Part shown: positions 34,591-45,208 of the stretch, in pieces
Layout: every line of letters begins with the position of its first letter
How positions within the stretch are numbered: position 1 is the stretch's first letter
Origin: Vibrio maritimus
Lineage (GTDB): Bacteria; Pseudomonadota; Gammaproteobacteria; Enterobacterales; Vibrionaceae
DNA length: 64,000 bases
Assembly (NCBI RefSeq): GCF_021441885.1
Contig: NZ_CP090438.1
Coordinates: 186,001-250,000, forward strand
Direction of reading: 5' to 3'
Made by a program: the position numbers and the translations under genes
The notes under the pieces: generated by a model
The model's input: the letters and a program-made list of their open reading frames with translations, nothing else
Database searches by the model: none
Told to the model about the DNA's origin: nothing

Positions 34591-36021
34591 ATGCCAAATC
34601 AATTAATAAGCTCTGCAGTTATAAAACAGAGTGGCATTGCGTTCGGAACCAGTGGTGCTAGAGGGCTGGTGACTCAGTTTACTTCGGATGTGTGTGCTGC
34701 GTTTACGGCAGCGTTTATCGCAGCCCTTAAGCCTAACTTTACCGTTAAAAAAGTAGCGATAGCGATCGACAACAGACCAAGCAGCTACGCGATGGCACAA
34801 GCGTGTACCTCTTTGTTATCACAAATGGGGATCGAGGCCGTGTACTACGGCGTTGTGCCGACCCCAGCATTGGCTTATCTGTCGAAAGAAAACAGCATTC
34901 CAGCGATTATGGTCACAGGGAGTCATATCCCATTTGATAGAAATGGTCTTAAGTTTTATCGCCCTGACGGGGAAATAAGCAAGGCGGACGAGCAATTAAT
35001 ACTCAACGAGGCAGTGGCGTATACAGCAATTGAAGAGTTACCTGAGTTGGTCATCGATACTCAAGCTGCTGATGATTATATTGCTCGTTACACGTCGCTA
35101 TTTGATACGCAATGGTTGGCAGGTAAGCGCATTGGTATCTATGAGCATTCAAGTGCGGGTCGTGATCTTTATTATCAGATATTTGAGGCTCTGGGTGCTG
35201 AAGTTATTCAACTAGAGCGTAGCGATCACTTTGTACCTATTGATACAGAGGCCGTTTCGGAAGAAGACATTCGCAAAGCAGTACAATGGTCGAAAGAGTA
35301 CGACCTTGATATTGTTTTTTCGACCGATGGTGATGGTGATCGTCCGCTGGTTTCGGATGAAAATGGCAATTGGTTGCGTGGTGATATTCTTGGTTTATTA
35401 GCCTCAGATGCACTTAACATTGAGGCAGTTGCTGTTCCCGTGAGTTGTAATACGGCAATCGACCTCTGTGGGCGATTCTCTGCTGTGGAACGCACTAAAA
35501 TTGGCTCTCCGTATGTCATTGCAGAGCTTGATAAACTGGCTCAAACCTATGGTTCAGTGGCCGGCTTTGAGGCGAACGGTGGTTATCTTTTAGGAAGCGA
35601 TGTTGCCATTAATGGGCGCATGCTAAAGGCGCTCCCAACTAGAGACGCTGTGCTCCCAGCGATTATGTTGCTAATGCTAGCTCAGAGCACACCAATTTCG
35701 GAGTTAGTAAAAGCATTACCACAACGCTATACCCATAGTGATAGACTACAAAACTTTGCAACGGAGAAAAGCCACACCCTGGTGGCCATGGGAATGCAAT
35801 CTCCTAGCGAATTACTGAAACAGTTGGGGCTATCACATTTGCAGGTTGACAGTGTTAATGACACGGATGGTCTACGTTTAACGTTAAGCGACGGCAGCAT
35901 CATTCATTTGCGTCCTTCTGGTAATGCCCCGGAACTGCGTTGTTACGCAGAGGCAGACGAGTTTAAGTTAGCTTACGATTATGTTCTAGGCAGTCTGAAC
36001 CAAATCAAAGAAATTAAGTGA
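34591..36021 (+). CDS. manB: Phosphomannomutase
   Basis: This encodes 476 residues. It interconverts mannose-6- and mannose-1-phosphate. Motifs of the alpha-phosphohexomutase family are [10 protein letters not shown], the phosphoserine loop [17 protein letters not shown], the metal site [27 protein letters not shown] for sugar binding, and [14 protein letters not shown] for phosphate binding. The loop reads TGSHIP rather than TASHNP, as in the ManB/CpsG variants of O-antigen clusters. It overlaps the extended gmd frame and is part of the GDP-mannose branch. Confidence 0.92.
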   Translation: MPNQLISSAVIKQSGIAFGTSGARGLVTQFTSDVCAAFTAAFIAALKPNFTVKKVAIAIDNRPSSYAMAQACTSLLSQMGIEAVYYGVVPTPALAYLSKENSIPAIMVTGSHIPFDRNGLKFYRPDGEISKADEQLILNEAVAYTAIEELPELVIDTQAADDYIARYTSLFDTQWLAGKRIGIYEHSSAGRDLYYQIFEALGAEVIQLERSDHFVPIDTEAVSEEDIRKAVQWSKEYDLDIVFSTDGDGDRPLVSDENGNWLRGDILGLLASDALNIEAVAVPVSCNTAIDLCGRFSAVERTKIGSPYVIAELDKLAQTYGSVAGFEANGGYLLGSDVAINGRMLKALPTRDAVLPAIMLLMLAQSTPISELVKALPQRYTHSDRLQNFATEKSHTLVAMGMQSPSELLKQLGLSHLQVDSVNDTDGLRLTLSDGSIIHLRPSGNAPELRCYAEADEFKLAYDYVLGSLNQIKEIK

Positions 36022-36032
36022 GAGATCAACAA

Positions 36033-37157
36033 ATGAAAAAAAACAAAGTCGCACTCATTACTGGTGTCACCGGTCAAGATGGTTCATATCTAGCAGAGTT
36101 TCTTCTTGAAAAGGGCTATGAAGTCCACGGTATTAAACGACGTGCATCTTCTTTTAATACTGATCGCGTTGACCACATCTACCAAGACAATCATGAAGAA
36201 GATCAGAGATTCTTTTTGCACTACGGTGATTTGACGGATTCATCAAACCTGACGCGCATCTTAAAAGAGGTCCAGCCTGATGAGGTTTACAACCTAGCAG
36301 CACAATCTCACGTCGCTGTATCATTCGAATGTCCAGAGTATACGGCGGACGTAGATGCGATCGGTACACTGCGCTTGCTAGAGGCTATTCGCTTTCTGAA
36401 TATGGAGAAAACGACTAAGTTTTATCAAGCTTCGACGTCTGAGTTGTTTGGCGAGGTTCAAGAGATCCCTCAAAAAGAAACAACACCATTCCACCCTCGT
36501 TCTCCTTACGCTGTAGCGAAAATGTACGCATACTGGATTGTGGTTAACTATCGCGAGTCTTATGGTATGTACGCATGTAACGGCATCTTGTTTAACCATG
36601 AATCCCCTCGTCGTGGCGAGACCTTTGTGACGCGTAAGATCACTCGTGGTATTGCTAACATCGCTCAAGGTCTAGAATCTTGCTTATACCTGGGTAACAT
36701 GGATGCACTCCGTGACTGGGGTCATGCAAAAGATTACGTTCGAATGCAATGGATGATGCTTCAGCAGGAACAGCCGGATGATTTTGTTATTGCAACAGGT
36801 AAACAGATCAGCGTACGTGAGTTTGTTACTCTTTCAGCAAAAGAGGCCGGCATTGAACTTGAATTCTCGGGTGAAGGTGTTGATGAGATTGCAACGGTTA
36901 AGTCTATTACCGGTGACAACGCACCAGCGCTGAAAGTGGGCGATGTGATTGTGAAAGTTGATCCTCGTTATTTCCGACCAGCGGAAGTAGAGACACTACT
37001 TGGTGACCCAACAAAAGCAAAAGAGAAACTAGGTTGGGTTCCTCAAATTTCGGTTGAAGAAATGTGTTCAGAGATGGTCGCGAGTGATCTGGACATTGCT
37101 AAGCAACACGCAATTCTAAAAAACCATGGCTTTGGCAAGTCAGTAACTGTTGAGTAG
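36033..37157 (+). CDS. gmd: GDP-mannose 4,6-dehydratase
   Basis: From ATG 36033 this encodes 374 residues; a GTG at 36018 is possible but GAGAG lies at a good distance before the ATG. The enzyme turns GDP-mannose into GDP-4-keto-6-deoxymannose. Motifs are [78 protein letters not shown], and [20 protein letters not shown]. The product is the branch point to GDP-L-fucose, GDP-perosamine or GDP-colitose; the next two genes favour colitose. Confidence 0.96.
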   Translation: MKKNKVALITGVTGQDGSYLAEFLLEKGYEVHGIKRRASSFNTDRVDHIYQDNHEEDQRFFLHYGDLTDSSNLTRILKEVQPDEVYNLAAQSHVAVSFECPEYTADVDAIGTLRLLEAIRFLNMEKTTKFYQASTSELFGEVQEIPQKETTPFHPRSPYAVAKMYAYWIVVNYRESYGMYACNGILFNHESPRRGETFVTRKITRGIANIAQGLESCLYLGNMDALRDWGHAKDYVRMQWMMLQQEQPDDFVIATGKQISVREFVTLSAKEAGIELEFSGEGVDEIATVKSITGDNAPALKVGDVIVKVDPRYFRPAEVETLLGDPTKAKEKLGWVPQISVEEMCSEMVASDLDIAKQHAILKNHGFGKSVTVE

Positions 37158-37161
37158 AGTA

Positions 37162-38088
37162 ATGAAGATATTACTAACTGGTGCAAATGGTATGGTGGGT
37201 CGCAATATACTCGCCGTTGCACCTAATTACGACCATGAAATGTTGGCGCCAACAAGCCGTGAGTTAAACCTATTGGATGCAGGTGCTGTGCGCCAGTATC
37301 TAGAGCAGCACCAACCCGATATGATTATCCATGCTGCGGGTATTGTTGGCGGTATTCAAGCTAACATCGCACAGCCGGTTAAGTTCTTAGTTGAGAACAT
37401 GCAAATGGGTCTCAATATTCTGACCGCAGCCAATGAAGTAGGCGTTGCTAAATTCCTGAATTTAAGTAGCTCGTGTATGTATCCACGTGATGCCATCAAT
37501 CCACTATCTGAAGAGTTGATCCTCAAAGGTGAGCTAGAGCCGACTAACGAAGGTTATGCGCTTGCGAAAGTGACGAGCACTCGTCTATGTGAATATATCT
37601 GCTCAGAAAATCCAGACAGATTCTACAAAACGATTATCCCGTGCAACTTGTATGGGCGTTTTGACAAGTTCGACCCGAATCATTCACATATGATCCCGGC
37701 AGTTATACGTAAGATTGATGAAGCGAAGAAGGCACAAAAACAAGAGATCGATATCTGGGGTGACGGCGAAGCACGTCGTGAGTTCATGTATGCCGAAGAT
37801 CTTGCTGATTTTATTTTCTACGCACTGGACAACTTCGCAGAAATGCCTCAAAACCTTAATGTGGGCCTTGGTACTGATTATACGATCAATGAGTATTACC
37901 AAACCGTTGCCGAGGTAGTGGGTTACGCAGGTAAGTTCACCCATGACCTAAGTAAGCCTGTTGGTATGAAGCAAAAGCTGATTGATGATACCAAGCTCAA
38001 AAGTTTCGGGTGGCGTTACAAAACCAGCCTACATGATGGCATCAAGAAGACCTATGAATTTTATTTAAGTGAGTATTGTAATGAGTAA
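37162..38088 (+). CDS. colC: GDP-L-colitose synthase-like / GDP-L-fucose synthase family reductase
   Basis: From ATG 37162 this encodes 308 residues; a TTG four codons upstream overlaps gmd and is less likely. It is a short-chain dehydrogenase with TGANGMVGRNIL, HAAGIVGGIQANIA, LSSSCMYPRDAINPLSEE, EGYALAKVTSTRLCEY (Tyr and Lys) and CNLYGRFDKFDPNHSHMIPA. This family includes fucose synthase and ColC, both of which epimerise C3/C5 or C5 and then reduce C4. Since a ColD-type dehydratase follows at once, ColC is the better reading; Fcl is the alternative. No second gene of this family is in the GDP-sugar block. Confidence 0.7.
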   Translation: MKILLTGANGMVGRNILAVAPNYDHEMLAPTSRELNLLDAGAVRQYLEQHQPDMIIHAAGIVGGIQANIAQPVKFLVENMQMGLNILTAANEVGVAKFLNLSSSCMYPRDAINPLSEELILKGELEPTNEGYALAKVTSTRLCEYICSENPDRFYKTIIPCNLYGRFDKFDPNHSHMIPAVIRKIDEAKKAQKQEIDIWGDGEARREFMYAEDLADFIFYALDNFAEMPQNLNVGLGTDYTINEYYQTVAEVVGYAGKFTHDLSKPVGMKQKLIDDTKLKSFGWRYKTSLHDGIKKTYEFYLSEYCNE

Positions 38089-39253
38089 CTATTCTTTGGC
38101 GAGTAGCACGTGGGACGAAAACGAATTTGGCGCGATTCAACGTGTTATTGACTCTGACATGTTTACTATGGGTAAAGAAGTCGCTCAGTATGAGAAAGAC
38201 TTCGCAGAGTTCTTCGGCTCCGAGTATGCCGTGATGGTGAGCTCTGGCTCGACTGCAAACTTGCTAATGATCGCATCGCTGTTTTTCACAAAAAATGAGT
38301 CGTTGAAGCTTAAGCGCGGCGACGAAATTATTGTACCAGCGGTCTCTTGGTCGACGACTTATTTCCCACTTCAGCAATATGGTTTGAAGGTTAAGTTTGT
38401 TGATATAGACATCGATACGCTCAATATGGACCTCGACAAGCTAGAAGCAGCGATCACCGAAGATACTCGCGCTATCCTGTCGGTTAACTTGCTCGGTAAT
38501 CCGAATGATTTCACTCGCATGCAAGAGATCATTGCCGGTCGAGATATTTTCATTCTAGAAGACAACTGTGAGTCGATGGGTGCAACTCTAGAAGGAAAGC
38601 AGGCGGGTACGTTTGGTGTAATGGGTACTTACAGCTCCTTCTTCTCACACCATATAGCGACTATGGAAGGCGGTTGCATCGTCACTGATGATGAAGAGCT
38701 TTACCACATTTTGCTGTGTATCCGCGCACATGGTTGGACTCGTAACCTGCCTAAATTCAATAAGGTAACTGGTGAGAAAAGTGACGACCCATTTGAGGAG
38801 TCGTTTAAGTTTATTCTACCTGGTTACAATGCTCGCCCATTGGAGATGAGCGGCGCAATCGGTATTGAACAGCTTAAGAAGTTGCCGAGCTTTATAGAAA
38901 CACGCAGAGAGAATGCCGCGCTATTTCAGAGCCTTTTTGCTGACCATCCTTACTTGCGTATTCAAAAAGAAACCGGCAACAGCAGTTGGTTTGGCTTCTC
39001 TTTAATCATCAAAGAGAATGCACCATATAACCGCGCTGAGCTGGTGAAGTTACTTGCTGAAAACCAAGTTGAGTGCCGACCTATTGTGACTGGCAACTTC
39101 CTGAAGAATAAAGAAGTGCTCGAGCATTTCGATTATGAAGTGGCTGGAACACTAGAGGCGGCTGAATATCTTGACGAGCACGGTCTGTTTGTGGGCAATC
39201 ACCAGAATGAAATCGAACGTGAGATTAAGTTGCTTGCTGAGCTTTTATGTTAA
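38081..39253 (+). CDS. colD: GDP-4-keto-6-deoxymannose 3-dehydratase
   Basis: From ATG 38081 this encodes 390 residues; the GTG at 38069 is less likely. It has the aminotransferase fold, but the Schiff-base Lys is replaced: the segment reads YSSFFSHHIATMEGG (His190/His191). Loss of this Lys and use of His is the hallmark of the PLP-dependent 3-dehydratase ColD, which removes the 3-hydroxyl of GDP-4-keto-6-deoxymannose with PMP and glutamate. ILEDNCESMGATLEG holds the PLP-binding Asp. CIRAHGWTRNLPKFNK and FILPGYNARPLEMSGAIG also fit ColD. It indicates GDP-colitose as product of this block. Confidence 0.9.
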   Translation: MSNYSLASSTWDENEFGAIQRVIDSDMFTMGKEVAQYEKDFAEFFGSEYAVMVSSGSTANLLMIASLFFTKNESLKLKRGDEIIVPAVSWSTTYFPLQQYGLKVKFVDIDIDTLNMDLDKLEAAITEDTRAILSVNLLGNPNDFTRMQEIIAGRDIFILEDNCESMGATLEGKQAGTFGVMGTYSSFFSHHIATMEGGCIVTDDEELYHILLCIRAHGWTRNLPKFNKVTGEKSDDPFEESFKFILPGYNARPLEMSGAIGIEQLKKLPSFIETRRENAALFQSLFADHPYLRIQKETGNSSWFGFSLIIKENAPYNRAELVKLLAENQVECRPIVTGNFLKNKEVLEHFDYEVAGTLEAAEYLDEHGLFVGNHQNEIEREIKLLAELLC

Positions 39254-39316
39254 TCAGCCCTCCTTGTTGATAACGAAAGGCAATGATCGAGTACTCAGGC
39301 GAAAAGTTAGATTTAA

Positions 39317-40288
39317 ATGAAATATACAATTAGTGTTCAACCTGCAGGCGTAGGCTTTCAGAGTGAAGAAAATTTATTGGACGATGCGATTTCTCAGCAT
39401 GTCCCATTAGAGCATAGTTGCCGCACTGGTGATTGCGGTGTGTGTTCTGCCGAGGTCATCTCAGGTAGTGTAGAAAACGAAAATGGGGAAGTGGTCAACC
39501 GTGGTAAGGTACTTACTTGCCAATCGAAACCGCTGTCTGACCTAGTTCTTCAAGCTAACTATTACCCGGAACTTGTGAACATCGAGGTGAAAACTGTTCC
39601 TTGTAAAGTGAACAGTTTCACTTTGGCGACGGATGACATTATCGTGATCAAGCTTCGAATGCCTCCTACTGCTAACTTTGATTACCTTCCGGGTCAATAC
39701 ATAGACCTGAGTTTCAAAGGCGTGAAGCGCAGCTATTCGATAGCGAATGCGAAAGAAAATGGAGACGAGCTCGAGCTTCATATTCGTAAAGTTGAGAATG
39801 GCGCCATGTCGGACATCCTGTTCAATCAGTTAAAAACTAATCAACTGATGCGTTTAGAAGGGCCGAAGGGCACCTTTTTCGTTAGGGAAGATGAGAACCC
39901 TATCATCTTTATGGCAACAGGGACGGGTATCGCTCCGGTTAAGGCAATGGTTGAAAAACTCATTGCTGACGGTGATAAACGGAAAGTAGATATTTACTGG
40001 GGAATGCAGTATTTAAAAGAAATCTACACTTCTGAGTTCAAAGCCTTGATTGCCCAACATGACAACATCAGTCTCACTCCGGTACTATCTCGTGAGAGCT
40101 CGACTTCAGATGAATACTACAAAGGTTATGTTCAGCACGCTGTTGTTGATCACTTTGAAACCTTGACCAATGTTACGGTATACGCTTGTGGCTCTTTGAA
40201 TATGATCGAAGATGCCAAGAATCTGCTGACAAGCCGTGGCTTACCTGAAGAATCATTTCACTCTGATGCATTTACCCCTGCAAAGTAA
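39317..40288 (+). CDS. ddhD: CDP-6-deoxy-delta-3,4-glucoseen reductase (E3, ferredoxin-NAD reductase type)
   Basis: This encodes 323 residues. An N-terminal plant-type [2Fe-2S] domain has Cys35, Cys40, Cys43 (SCRTGDCGVCSAEV) and Cys68 (VLTCQ). The FAD domain shows YLPGQYIDLSFKGVKRSYSI, and the NAD domain shows IIFMATGTGIAPVKAMVEK. The enzyme passes electrons from NADH to the E1 partner (RfbH) during C3 deoxygenation of CDP-4-keto-6-deoxyglucose. It stands first in the order ddhD-ddhA-ddhB-ddhC known from Yersinia and Salmonella 3,6-dideoxyhexose loci. Confidence 0.93.
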   Translation: MKYTISVQPAGVGFQSEENLLDDAISQHVPLEHSCRTGDCGVCSAEVISGSVENENGEVVNRGKVLTCQSKPLSDLVLQANYYPELVNIEVKTVPCKVNSFTLATDDIIVIKLRMPPTANFDYLPGQYIDLSFKGVKRSYSIANAKENGDELELHIRKVENGAMSDILFNQLKTNQLMRLEGPKGTFFVREDENPIIFMATGTGIAPVKAMVEKLIADGDKRKVDIYWGMQYLKEIYTSEFKALIAQHDNISLTPVLSRESSTSDEYYKGYVQHAVVDHFETLTNVTVYACGSLNMIEDAKNLLTSRGLPEESFHSDAFTPAK

Positions 40289-40312
40289 AAAGAATAAATC
40301 TGGAGACTTCCT

Positions 40313-41086
40313 ATGAAAGCAGTCATCCTAGCTGGTGGCCTTGGTACACGGCTAAGCGAAGAGACATCAATTAAACCAAAACCAATGGTTGAAGTTGGTG
40401 GTAAGCCGATTCTTTGGCACATAATGAAGCAGTACTCAGCTCACGGAGTGAATGACTTTATCATTTGCTGTGGCTATAAAGGCTACGTGATTAAAGAGTA
40501 TTTCGCGAATTACTTCTTGCATATGTCGGACGTCACGTTTGATATGCAAAACAACAAAATGGAAGTGCACAGGAACCACGCTGAACCATGGACTGTCACT
40601 CTTGTTGATACTGGTGATCACTCCATGACTGGTGGAAGACTTCTTCGAGTTGCCGACTATGTCAAAGAAGATGAAGCTTTCTGCTTTACTTATGGCGATG
40701 GTGTGACCGATCTCGATATCTCAAGTACTATCAAATTTCACCGTGAGCATGGTAAGAAAGCCACACTGACTGCTACTTTCCCACCAGGACGATTTGGCGC
40801 ACTCGATATTCAACAAGGTCGCGTGAACAGCTTTAAAGAGAAGCCGAAAGGTGACGGTGCTATGATTAATGGAGGCTTCTTCGTATTGTCTCCAGAGGTT
40901 CTTGAATACATAGACGGCGACGAATGTGTATGGGAACAGCTACCGCTAAATCAACTTGCGGATGAAGGCGAGTTAATGGCCTACGAGCATCACGGTTTCT
41001 GGCAGCCTATGGATACGCTCCGCGATAAAGTATACCTAGAAGAACTTTGGCGACAGAAAAAAGCACCTTGGAAGATTTGGGAGTAA
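40313..41086 (+). CDS. rfbF: Glucose-1-phosphate cytidylyltransferase
   Basis: This encodes 257 residues. It makes CDP-glucose from CTP and glucose-1-phosphate. Motifs are [62 protein letters not shown] and [12 protein letters not shown]. It is also named ddhA or ascA. It lies between ddhD and rfbG with short gaps and a good ribosome site (CTGGAGACTTCCT). CDP-glucose here should serve only the dideoxyhexose branch. Confidence 0.96.
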   Translation: MKAVILAGGLGTRLSEETSIKPKPMVEVGGKPILWHIMKQYSAHGVNDFIICCGYKGYVIKEYFANYFLHMSDVTFDMQNNKMEVHRNHAEPWTVTLVDTGDHSMTGGRLLRVADYVKEDEAFCFTYGDGVTDLDISSTIKFHREHGKKATLTATFPPGRFGALDIQQGRVNSFKEKPKGDGAMINGGFFVLSPEVLEYIDGDECVWEQLPLNQLADEGELMAYEHHGFWQPMDTLRDKVYLEELWRQKKAPWKIWE

Positions 41087-41089
41087 GGC

Positions 41090-42172
41090 ATGAATCCGCA
41101 GTTTTGGAATGGTAAGAGAGTATTTATCACCGGACATACCGGCTTCAAAGGAAGTTGGCTCTCTCTATGGCTTCAGGAGATGGGTGCGAAAGTACAAGGC
41201 TACTCTCTTTCTGCTCCAACGCAACCAAATATGTTTGAAGAAGCCAAGGTTTGGGCCGGTATGAAAACCGAAGAAGGGGATGTACGAGACTTTACTCACT
41301 TGCGTCAAGTGATGTCTGAGTTCAAACCTGAGATTGTTTTTCATATGGCAGCTCAACCGCTCGTAAGACTCTCTTATGATGAACCGATGGAAACCTATTC
41401 GACTAACGTCATGGGTACGGTGTACCTCTTCGAGGCTGTGAAGCAGGTTGGTGGCGTTAAAGCGGTTATCAATATTACCTCCGATAAGTGCTACGAAAAC
41501 AAAGAGTGGCCATGGGGCTATCGTGAAGATGAGCCGATGGGAGGCTATGACCCGTACAGTAATAGTAAAGGCTGTTCTGAGTTAGTCACATCTTCCTATC
41601 GACAGTCCTTCTTCAATAAGGATAAATACGCCGAGCATGGTTGCGCAATTGCATCGGTGCGCGCGGGTAACGTAATCGGCGGAGGAGATTGGGCAGATGA
41701 TCGCCTCATCCCTGATATGCTGAAAGCCTTCTCTAAAGAAGAGAGTGTAGAGATTCGTAATCCTCACGCTATTCGACCTTGGCAACACGTACTTGAGCCA
41801 TTGTCGGGTTATATAACGGTTGCCGAACATTTGTTCGAGCATGGTCCTGAGTTCTCAGAGGGGTGGAATTTCGGCCCAAGAGAAGATGATGCTCAACCTG
41901 TCGAGTGGATTGTTAATCGTCTGTCTGAGCTATGGGGAGAAGGGGCGTCTTGGTATTTGAGTGAGGGAGAGCACCCTCATGAGGCGCATTACCTAAAACT
42001 AGATTGCTCAAAAGCTCGAATGAAACTAAATTGGCAACCCGTGTGGGGACTCGATGAGACGTTGAGTCGCATCGTTAAGTGGCAGAAAGCCTGGCTTGAG
42101 AAACAAGATATCAAGCAAATCACTATTCAAGAAATTAATGACTACATGGCCGCAAAGGCAGGATTGAAGTAA
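41090..42172 (+). CDS. rfbG: CDP-glucose 4,6-dehydratase
   Basis: This encodes 360 residues. It converts CDP-glucose to CDP-4-keto-6-deoxyglucose with bound NAD. Motifs are [72 protein letters not shown] with Tyr and Lys, and [18 protein letters not shown]. Its other names are ddhB and ascB. The last base of its stop overlaps the first base of rfbH. Confidence 0.96.
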   Translation: MNPQFWNGKRVFITGHTGFKGSWLSLWLQEMGAKVQGYSLSAPTQPNMFEEAKVWAGMKTEEGDVRDFTHLRQVMSEFKPEIVFHMAAQPLVRLSYDEPMETYSTNVMGTVYLFEAVKQVGGVKAVINITSDKCYENKEWPWGYREDEPMGGYDPYSNSKGCSELVTSSYRQSFFNKDKYAEHGCAIASVRAGNVIGGGDWADDRLIPDMLKAFSKEESVEIRNPHAIRPWQHVLEPLSGYITVAEHLFEHGPEFSEGWNFGPREDDAQPVEWIVNRLSELWGEGASWYLSEGEHPHEAHYLKLDCSKARMKLNWQPVWGLDETLSRIVKWQKAWLEKQDIKQITIQEINDYMAAKAGLK

Positions 42173-43485
42173 TGTCAAAAGAAAAGTTGAGAGCTCAAAT
42201 TGCAGAGCTCGTTGAACAATATGCTGAGTTAGAATATGCACCTAAAACTTTCGTAGGTGGGGAATCTGTCGTTCCACCATCGGGCAAAGTATTGGGCGCA
42301 AACGAACTGAAAATGATGGTCGATGCTTCTCTTGATGGCTGGCTTACGACTGGCCGCTTCAATGATGCGTTTGAAAAAAAACTGGGTGAATATCTGGGTG
42401 TTCCTTACGTACTGACGACAACTTCAGGCTCATCGGCAAACCTACTCGCACTGACAGCACTGACATCGCCTAAGTTGGGTGAGCGTCAGTTGAAGCCTGG
42501 TGATGAAGTCATTACCGTCGCTGCTGGATTCCCAACGACAGTCAACCCAACGATTCAAAACGGCCTAGTTCCTGTTTTTGTGGATGTTGATATCCCAACA
42601 TACCAAATCAAGCCTGAGATGATTGAAGCTGCTATCTCGGATAAGACCAAAGCGATCATGGTGGCACACACCTTGGGCAATGTTTTTGATCTTACTGAAG
42701 CAAGAAGAGTCGCAGACAAGTACAACCTATGGTTGATTGAAGATTGTTGTGATGCGCTTGGCTCGACATATAACGGTCAAATGGTCGGTACGTTTGGCGA
42801 TGTAGCCACACTGAGTTTCTACCCTGCACACCATATCACTATGGGTGAAGGTGGTGCGGTGTTCACCAAAGATAAAGAGCTGCGCAAGTTAATTGAATCA
42901 TTCCGTGACTGGGGCCGTGATTGTTACTGTCCACCGGGCTGCGACAATACATGTGGCAAGCGCTTTGATCAGCAACTTGGCACATTACCTGACGGTTATG
43001 ACCATAAGTACACGTACTCTCACTTAGGCTACAACCTAAAAATCACCGACATGCAAGCCGCTTGTGGTTTAGCTCAGATGGACCGTGTTGATGAGTTTGT
43101 ACAAGCACGTAAAGCCAACTTTAAATACTTGAAAGATGGTCTAATGTCGTGTGAAGAATTTTTGATTTTGCCAGAAGCCACAGAGAACTCAGACCCATCT
43201 TGGTTTGGTTTCCCAATTACTCTGAGAGAAGATTCGGGCATCGATCGTGTAGACCTTCTAAAGTTCATGGATCAGTTCAAAATAGGTACACGTTTGCTGT
43301 TTGCGGGTAACTTGACTCGTCAACCGTACTTTGAAGGTGTCGAATACCGCGTTGTTGGTGACTTAACAAACACAGATTTGATCATGAACAACACTGTTTG
43401 GATTGGTGTGTATCCTGGCCTGTCCACTGAACACTTGGATTTCGTCATCGAGAAATTTGAAGAGTTCTTTGGTGTAAGTTTCTAA
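42172..43485 (+). CDS. rfbH: CDP-4-keto-6-deoxyglucose 3-dehydratase (E1, PMP and iron-sulfur dependent)
   Basis: This encodes 437 residues. It has the aminotransferase fold but the Schiff-base Lys is replaced by His: [15 protein letters not shown], with His220 at the position of the catalytic His of the characterised E1. The Cys-rich stretch [15 protein letters not shown] supplies ligands for its [2Fe-2S] cluster. [16 protein letters not shown] carries the PLP/PMP-binding Asp. Together with DdhD it removes the C3 hydroxyl to give CDP-4-keto-3,6-dideoxyglucose. That product is the substrate of the next gene. Its other names are ddhC and ascC. Confidence 0.96.
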   Translation: MSKEKLRAQIAELVEQYAELEYAPKTFVGGESVVPPSGKVLGANELKMMVDASLDGWLTTGRFNDAFEKKLGEYLGVPYVLTTTSGSSANLLALTALTSPKLGERQLKPGDEVITVAAGFPTTVNPTIQNGLVPVFVDVDIPTYQIKPEMIEAAISDKTKAIMVAHTLGNVFDLTEARRVADKYNLWLIEDCCDALGSTYNGQMVGTFGDVATLSFYPAHHITMGEGGAVFTKDKELRKLIESFRDWGRDCYCPPGCDNTCGKRFDQQLGTLPDGYDHKYTYSHLGYNLKITDMQAACGLAQMDRVDEFVQARKANFKYLKDGLMSCEEFLILPEATENSDPSWFGFPITLREDSGIDRVDLLKFMDQFKIGTRLLFAGNLTRQPYFEGVEYRVVGDLTNTDLIMNNTVWIGVYPGLSTEHLDFVIEKFEEFFGVSF

Positions 43486-43501
43486 GAGAGTTGGGTTATA
43501 C

Positions 43502-45208
43502 ATGAAAGCTTCAGACGCTGTAGCGCACTTACTGTCACTTAATAATGTGACCGTAGGTTTTGAACTTATCGGTGGAATGATTGCTCACCTCGTTGACAGT
43601 ATCAATGAGGTCGGGAAGACGAAACTCATTTCACTCCATCATGAGCAAGCTGCAGCGTTTGCAGCTGGTGGCGTAGCGAGAGCGACGAATAACCAGCAAC
43701 TCGGCTTAGCCTTAGGTACGAGTGGACCTGGTGCCACAAACTTAATTACCGGGATTGCGGATTGTTGGTTAGATAACTACCCGTGCGTATTTATCACCGG
43801 CCAAGTTAATACTTATGAGCTGAAAGGTGATCGCCCTATCCGCCAACAGGGCTTCCAAGAGCTAGATATTGTTAGCTTGGTTGGGACCATCACAAAGTAC
43901 AGTGTTCAAGTGTCCGCCGTCGAGCAGCTTTTGTTCGAGATTCAAAAATCCATCAATATTGCCAGAAGCGGACGTCCCGGGCCTGTGCTTATTGATGTTC
44001 CGATGAATCTTCAACGTGAAGATTTAGAAATAACATTGGATGAGATTGAAGCCATAGCTCGAAGTACTGATTTCCTTGAAACGAACACTGAAAAGTATGA
44101 CTTCTCATTGGTAGACCAGGCATTGCAGCAGGCGGAAAAACCGTTATTTATCATTGGTGGCGGAGCGTGCTCTGAGCCTGACTTTGATGCTTGGCAGAAG
44201 AAAGTGTCAGCGATGGGTATCCCGCATGTTTCGAGCTTGAAAGGGAGCGAGAAAACATCAAATTACCCAGGTTATTTGGGTATGTTAGGTGCTTATGGGA
44301 CGCGTGCTGCGAATTACGCAGTTCAGAATGCAGATGTCGTCATTGTGTTAGGTAGTCGACTCGATGTTCGACAAACGGGTGCTAACACCGGAGACTTTGC
44401 TCGCAGTGCGAAGCAGATCATTCAAATTGATATTGATGAAGCTCAAATCAATAACCGTATTGAGTCTACTCACGGCGTTATCGCGCCCTGCAATGACTTC
44501 TTTAGCCATTACTTGCTAGCAGACTACGACGTGAGTTGCTGCGATTGGCGCAACGAAGTGCAATCGATTTTTCAAGAAAAGTTCGTCGACGAATATCATG
44601 AGTATGATTTGACGCCGTTCCAGTTGATTCAGGTGTTGAGTGACAGCTTTAGTGGAAAAACCGTCCACTATGTACCTGATGTTGGTAATCACCAGATGTG
44701 GGTCGCACACTCGCTATTGCTGGAGCCGGAGCAAAAGATACATCACTCAGGTGGTTTGGGCGCTATGGGCTTCTCATTGCCAACTGCGATAGGAATTCAA
44801 GCGACAACGGGTGACTATACGGTCTCTATATCCGGTGATGGCGGTGTTCAACTTAACATCCAAGAGTTGGATATCTTAAATAGGGAGAAGATCCCTGTAC
44901 TCGTGCTGGTGTTCAACAATAGATCGCTCGGTATGGTTAAAAACTTCCAAGATATGTATTTCGAGGGGCGAAACCAACCAACGTACTGGGATGAGTTCTC
45001 GTGTTCATTTTCTAAAATTGGTCAAGCCTATGGCGTTGAATCTGAACTGGTTGAGACAGAAAGTCAGTTTAGAGAAGCGGTTATGAGTTATGTGAGCGAC
45101 CCTAGACCATTACTGCTAGAAGTGTCTCTCAGTGGCGTAACTGCTTGCAAACCACGTTTAGCCTTCGGTAAACCCATTGATGAGCAGTACCCAAATGACA
45201 GCGACTAA
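43502..45208 (+). CDS. yerE: TPP-dependent acetolactate-synthase-like enzyme, YerE-type (branched-sugar synthesis)
   Basis: This encodes 568 residues with the three-domain acetolactate synthase layout: an N-terminal pyrimidine-binding domain with the catalytic Glu48 (SLHHEQAAAFAAGG), a central domain (GGGACSEPDF to VLGSRLDVRQTG) and a TPP-binding domain with GDGGVQLN from residue 445 and FNN about 25 residues on. Sitting directly behind ddhD-rfbF-rfbG-rfbH, it matches the place and type of Yersinia YerE, which adds a two-carbon unit from pyruvate to C4 of CDP-4-keto-3,6-dideoxyglucose. An ordinary acetolactate synthase is unlikely in this context. The function is inferred from context plus family. 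Confidence 0.82.
   Translation: MKASDAVAHLLSLNNVTVGFELIGGMIAHLVDSINEVGKTKLISLHHEQAAAFAAGGVARATNNQQLGLALGTSGPGATNLITGIADCWLDNYPCVFITGQVNTYELKGDRPIRQQGFQELDIVSLVGTITKYSVQVSAVEQLLFEIQKSINIARSGRPGPVLIDVPMNLQREDLEITLDEIEAIARSTDFLETNTEKYDFSLVDQALQQAEKPLFIIGGGACSEPDFDAWQKKVSAMGIPHVSSLKGSEKTSNYPGYLGMLGAYGTRAANYAVQNADVVIVLGSRLDVRQTGANTGDFARSAKQIIQIDIDEAQINNRIESTHGVIAPCNDFFSHYLLADYDVSCCDWRNEVQSIFQEKFVDEYHEYDLTPFQLIQVLSDSFSGKTVHYVPDVGNHQMWVAHSLLLEPEQKIHHSGGLGAMGFSLPTAIGIQATTGDYTVSISGDGGVQLNIQELDILNREKIPVLVLVFNNRSLGMVKNFQDMYFEGRNQPTYWDEFSCSFSKIGQAYGVESELVETESQFREAVMSYVSDPRPLLLEVSLSGVTACKPRLAFGKPIDEQYPNDSD

Noticed and set aside
37162..38088. Plain GDP-L-fucose synthase
   Set aside because: Not excluded, but the following ColD makes a deoxygenated substrate and no other candidate for ColC is present.
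38081..39253. GDP-perosamine synthase (an ordinary aminotransferase)
   Set aside because: The Schiff-base Lys needed for transamination is replaced by His (SHHIATMEGG), which fits a 3-dehydratase.
43502..45208. Acetolactate synthase of branched-chain amino acid synthesis
   Set aside because: It stands within a CDP-dideoxysugar block with no ilvN-type small subunit or other ilv gene nearby; the YerE role explains the context better.
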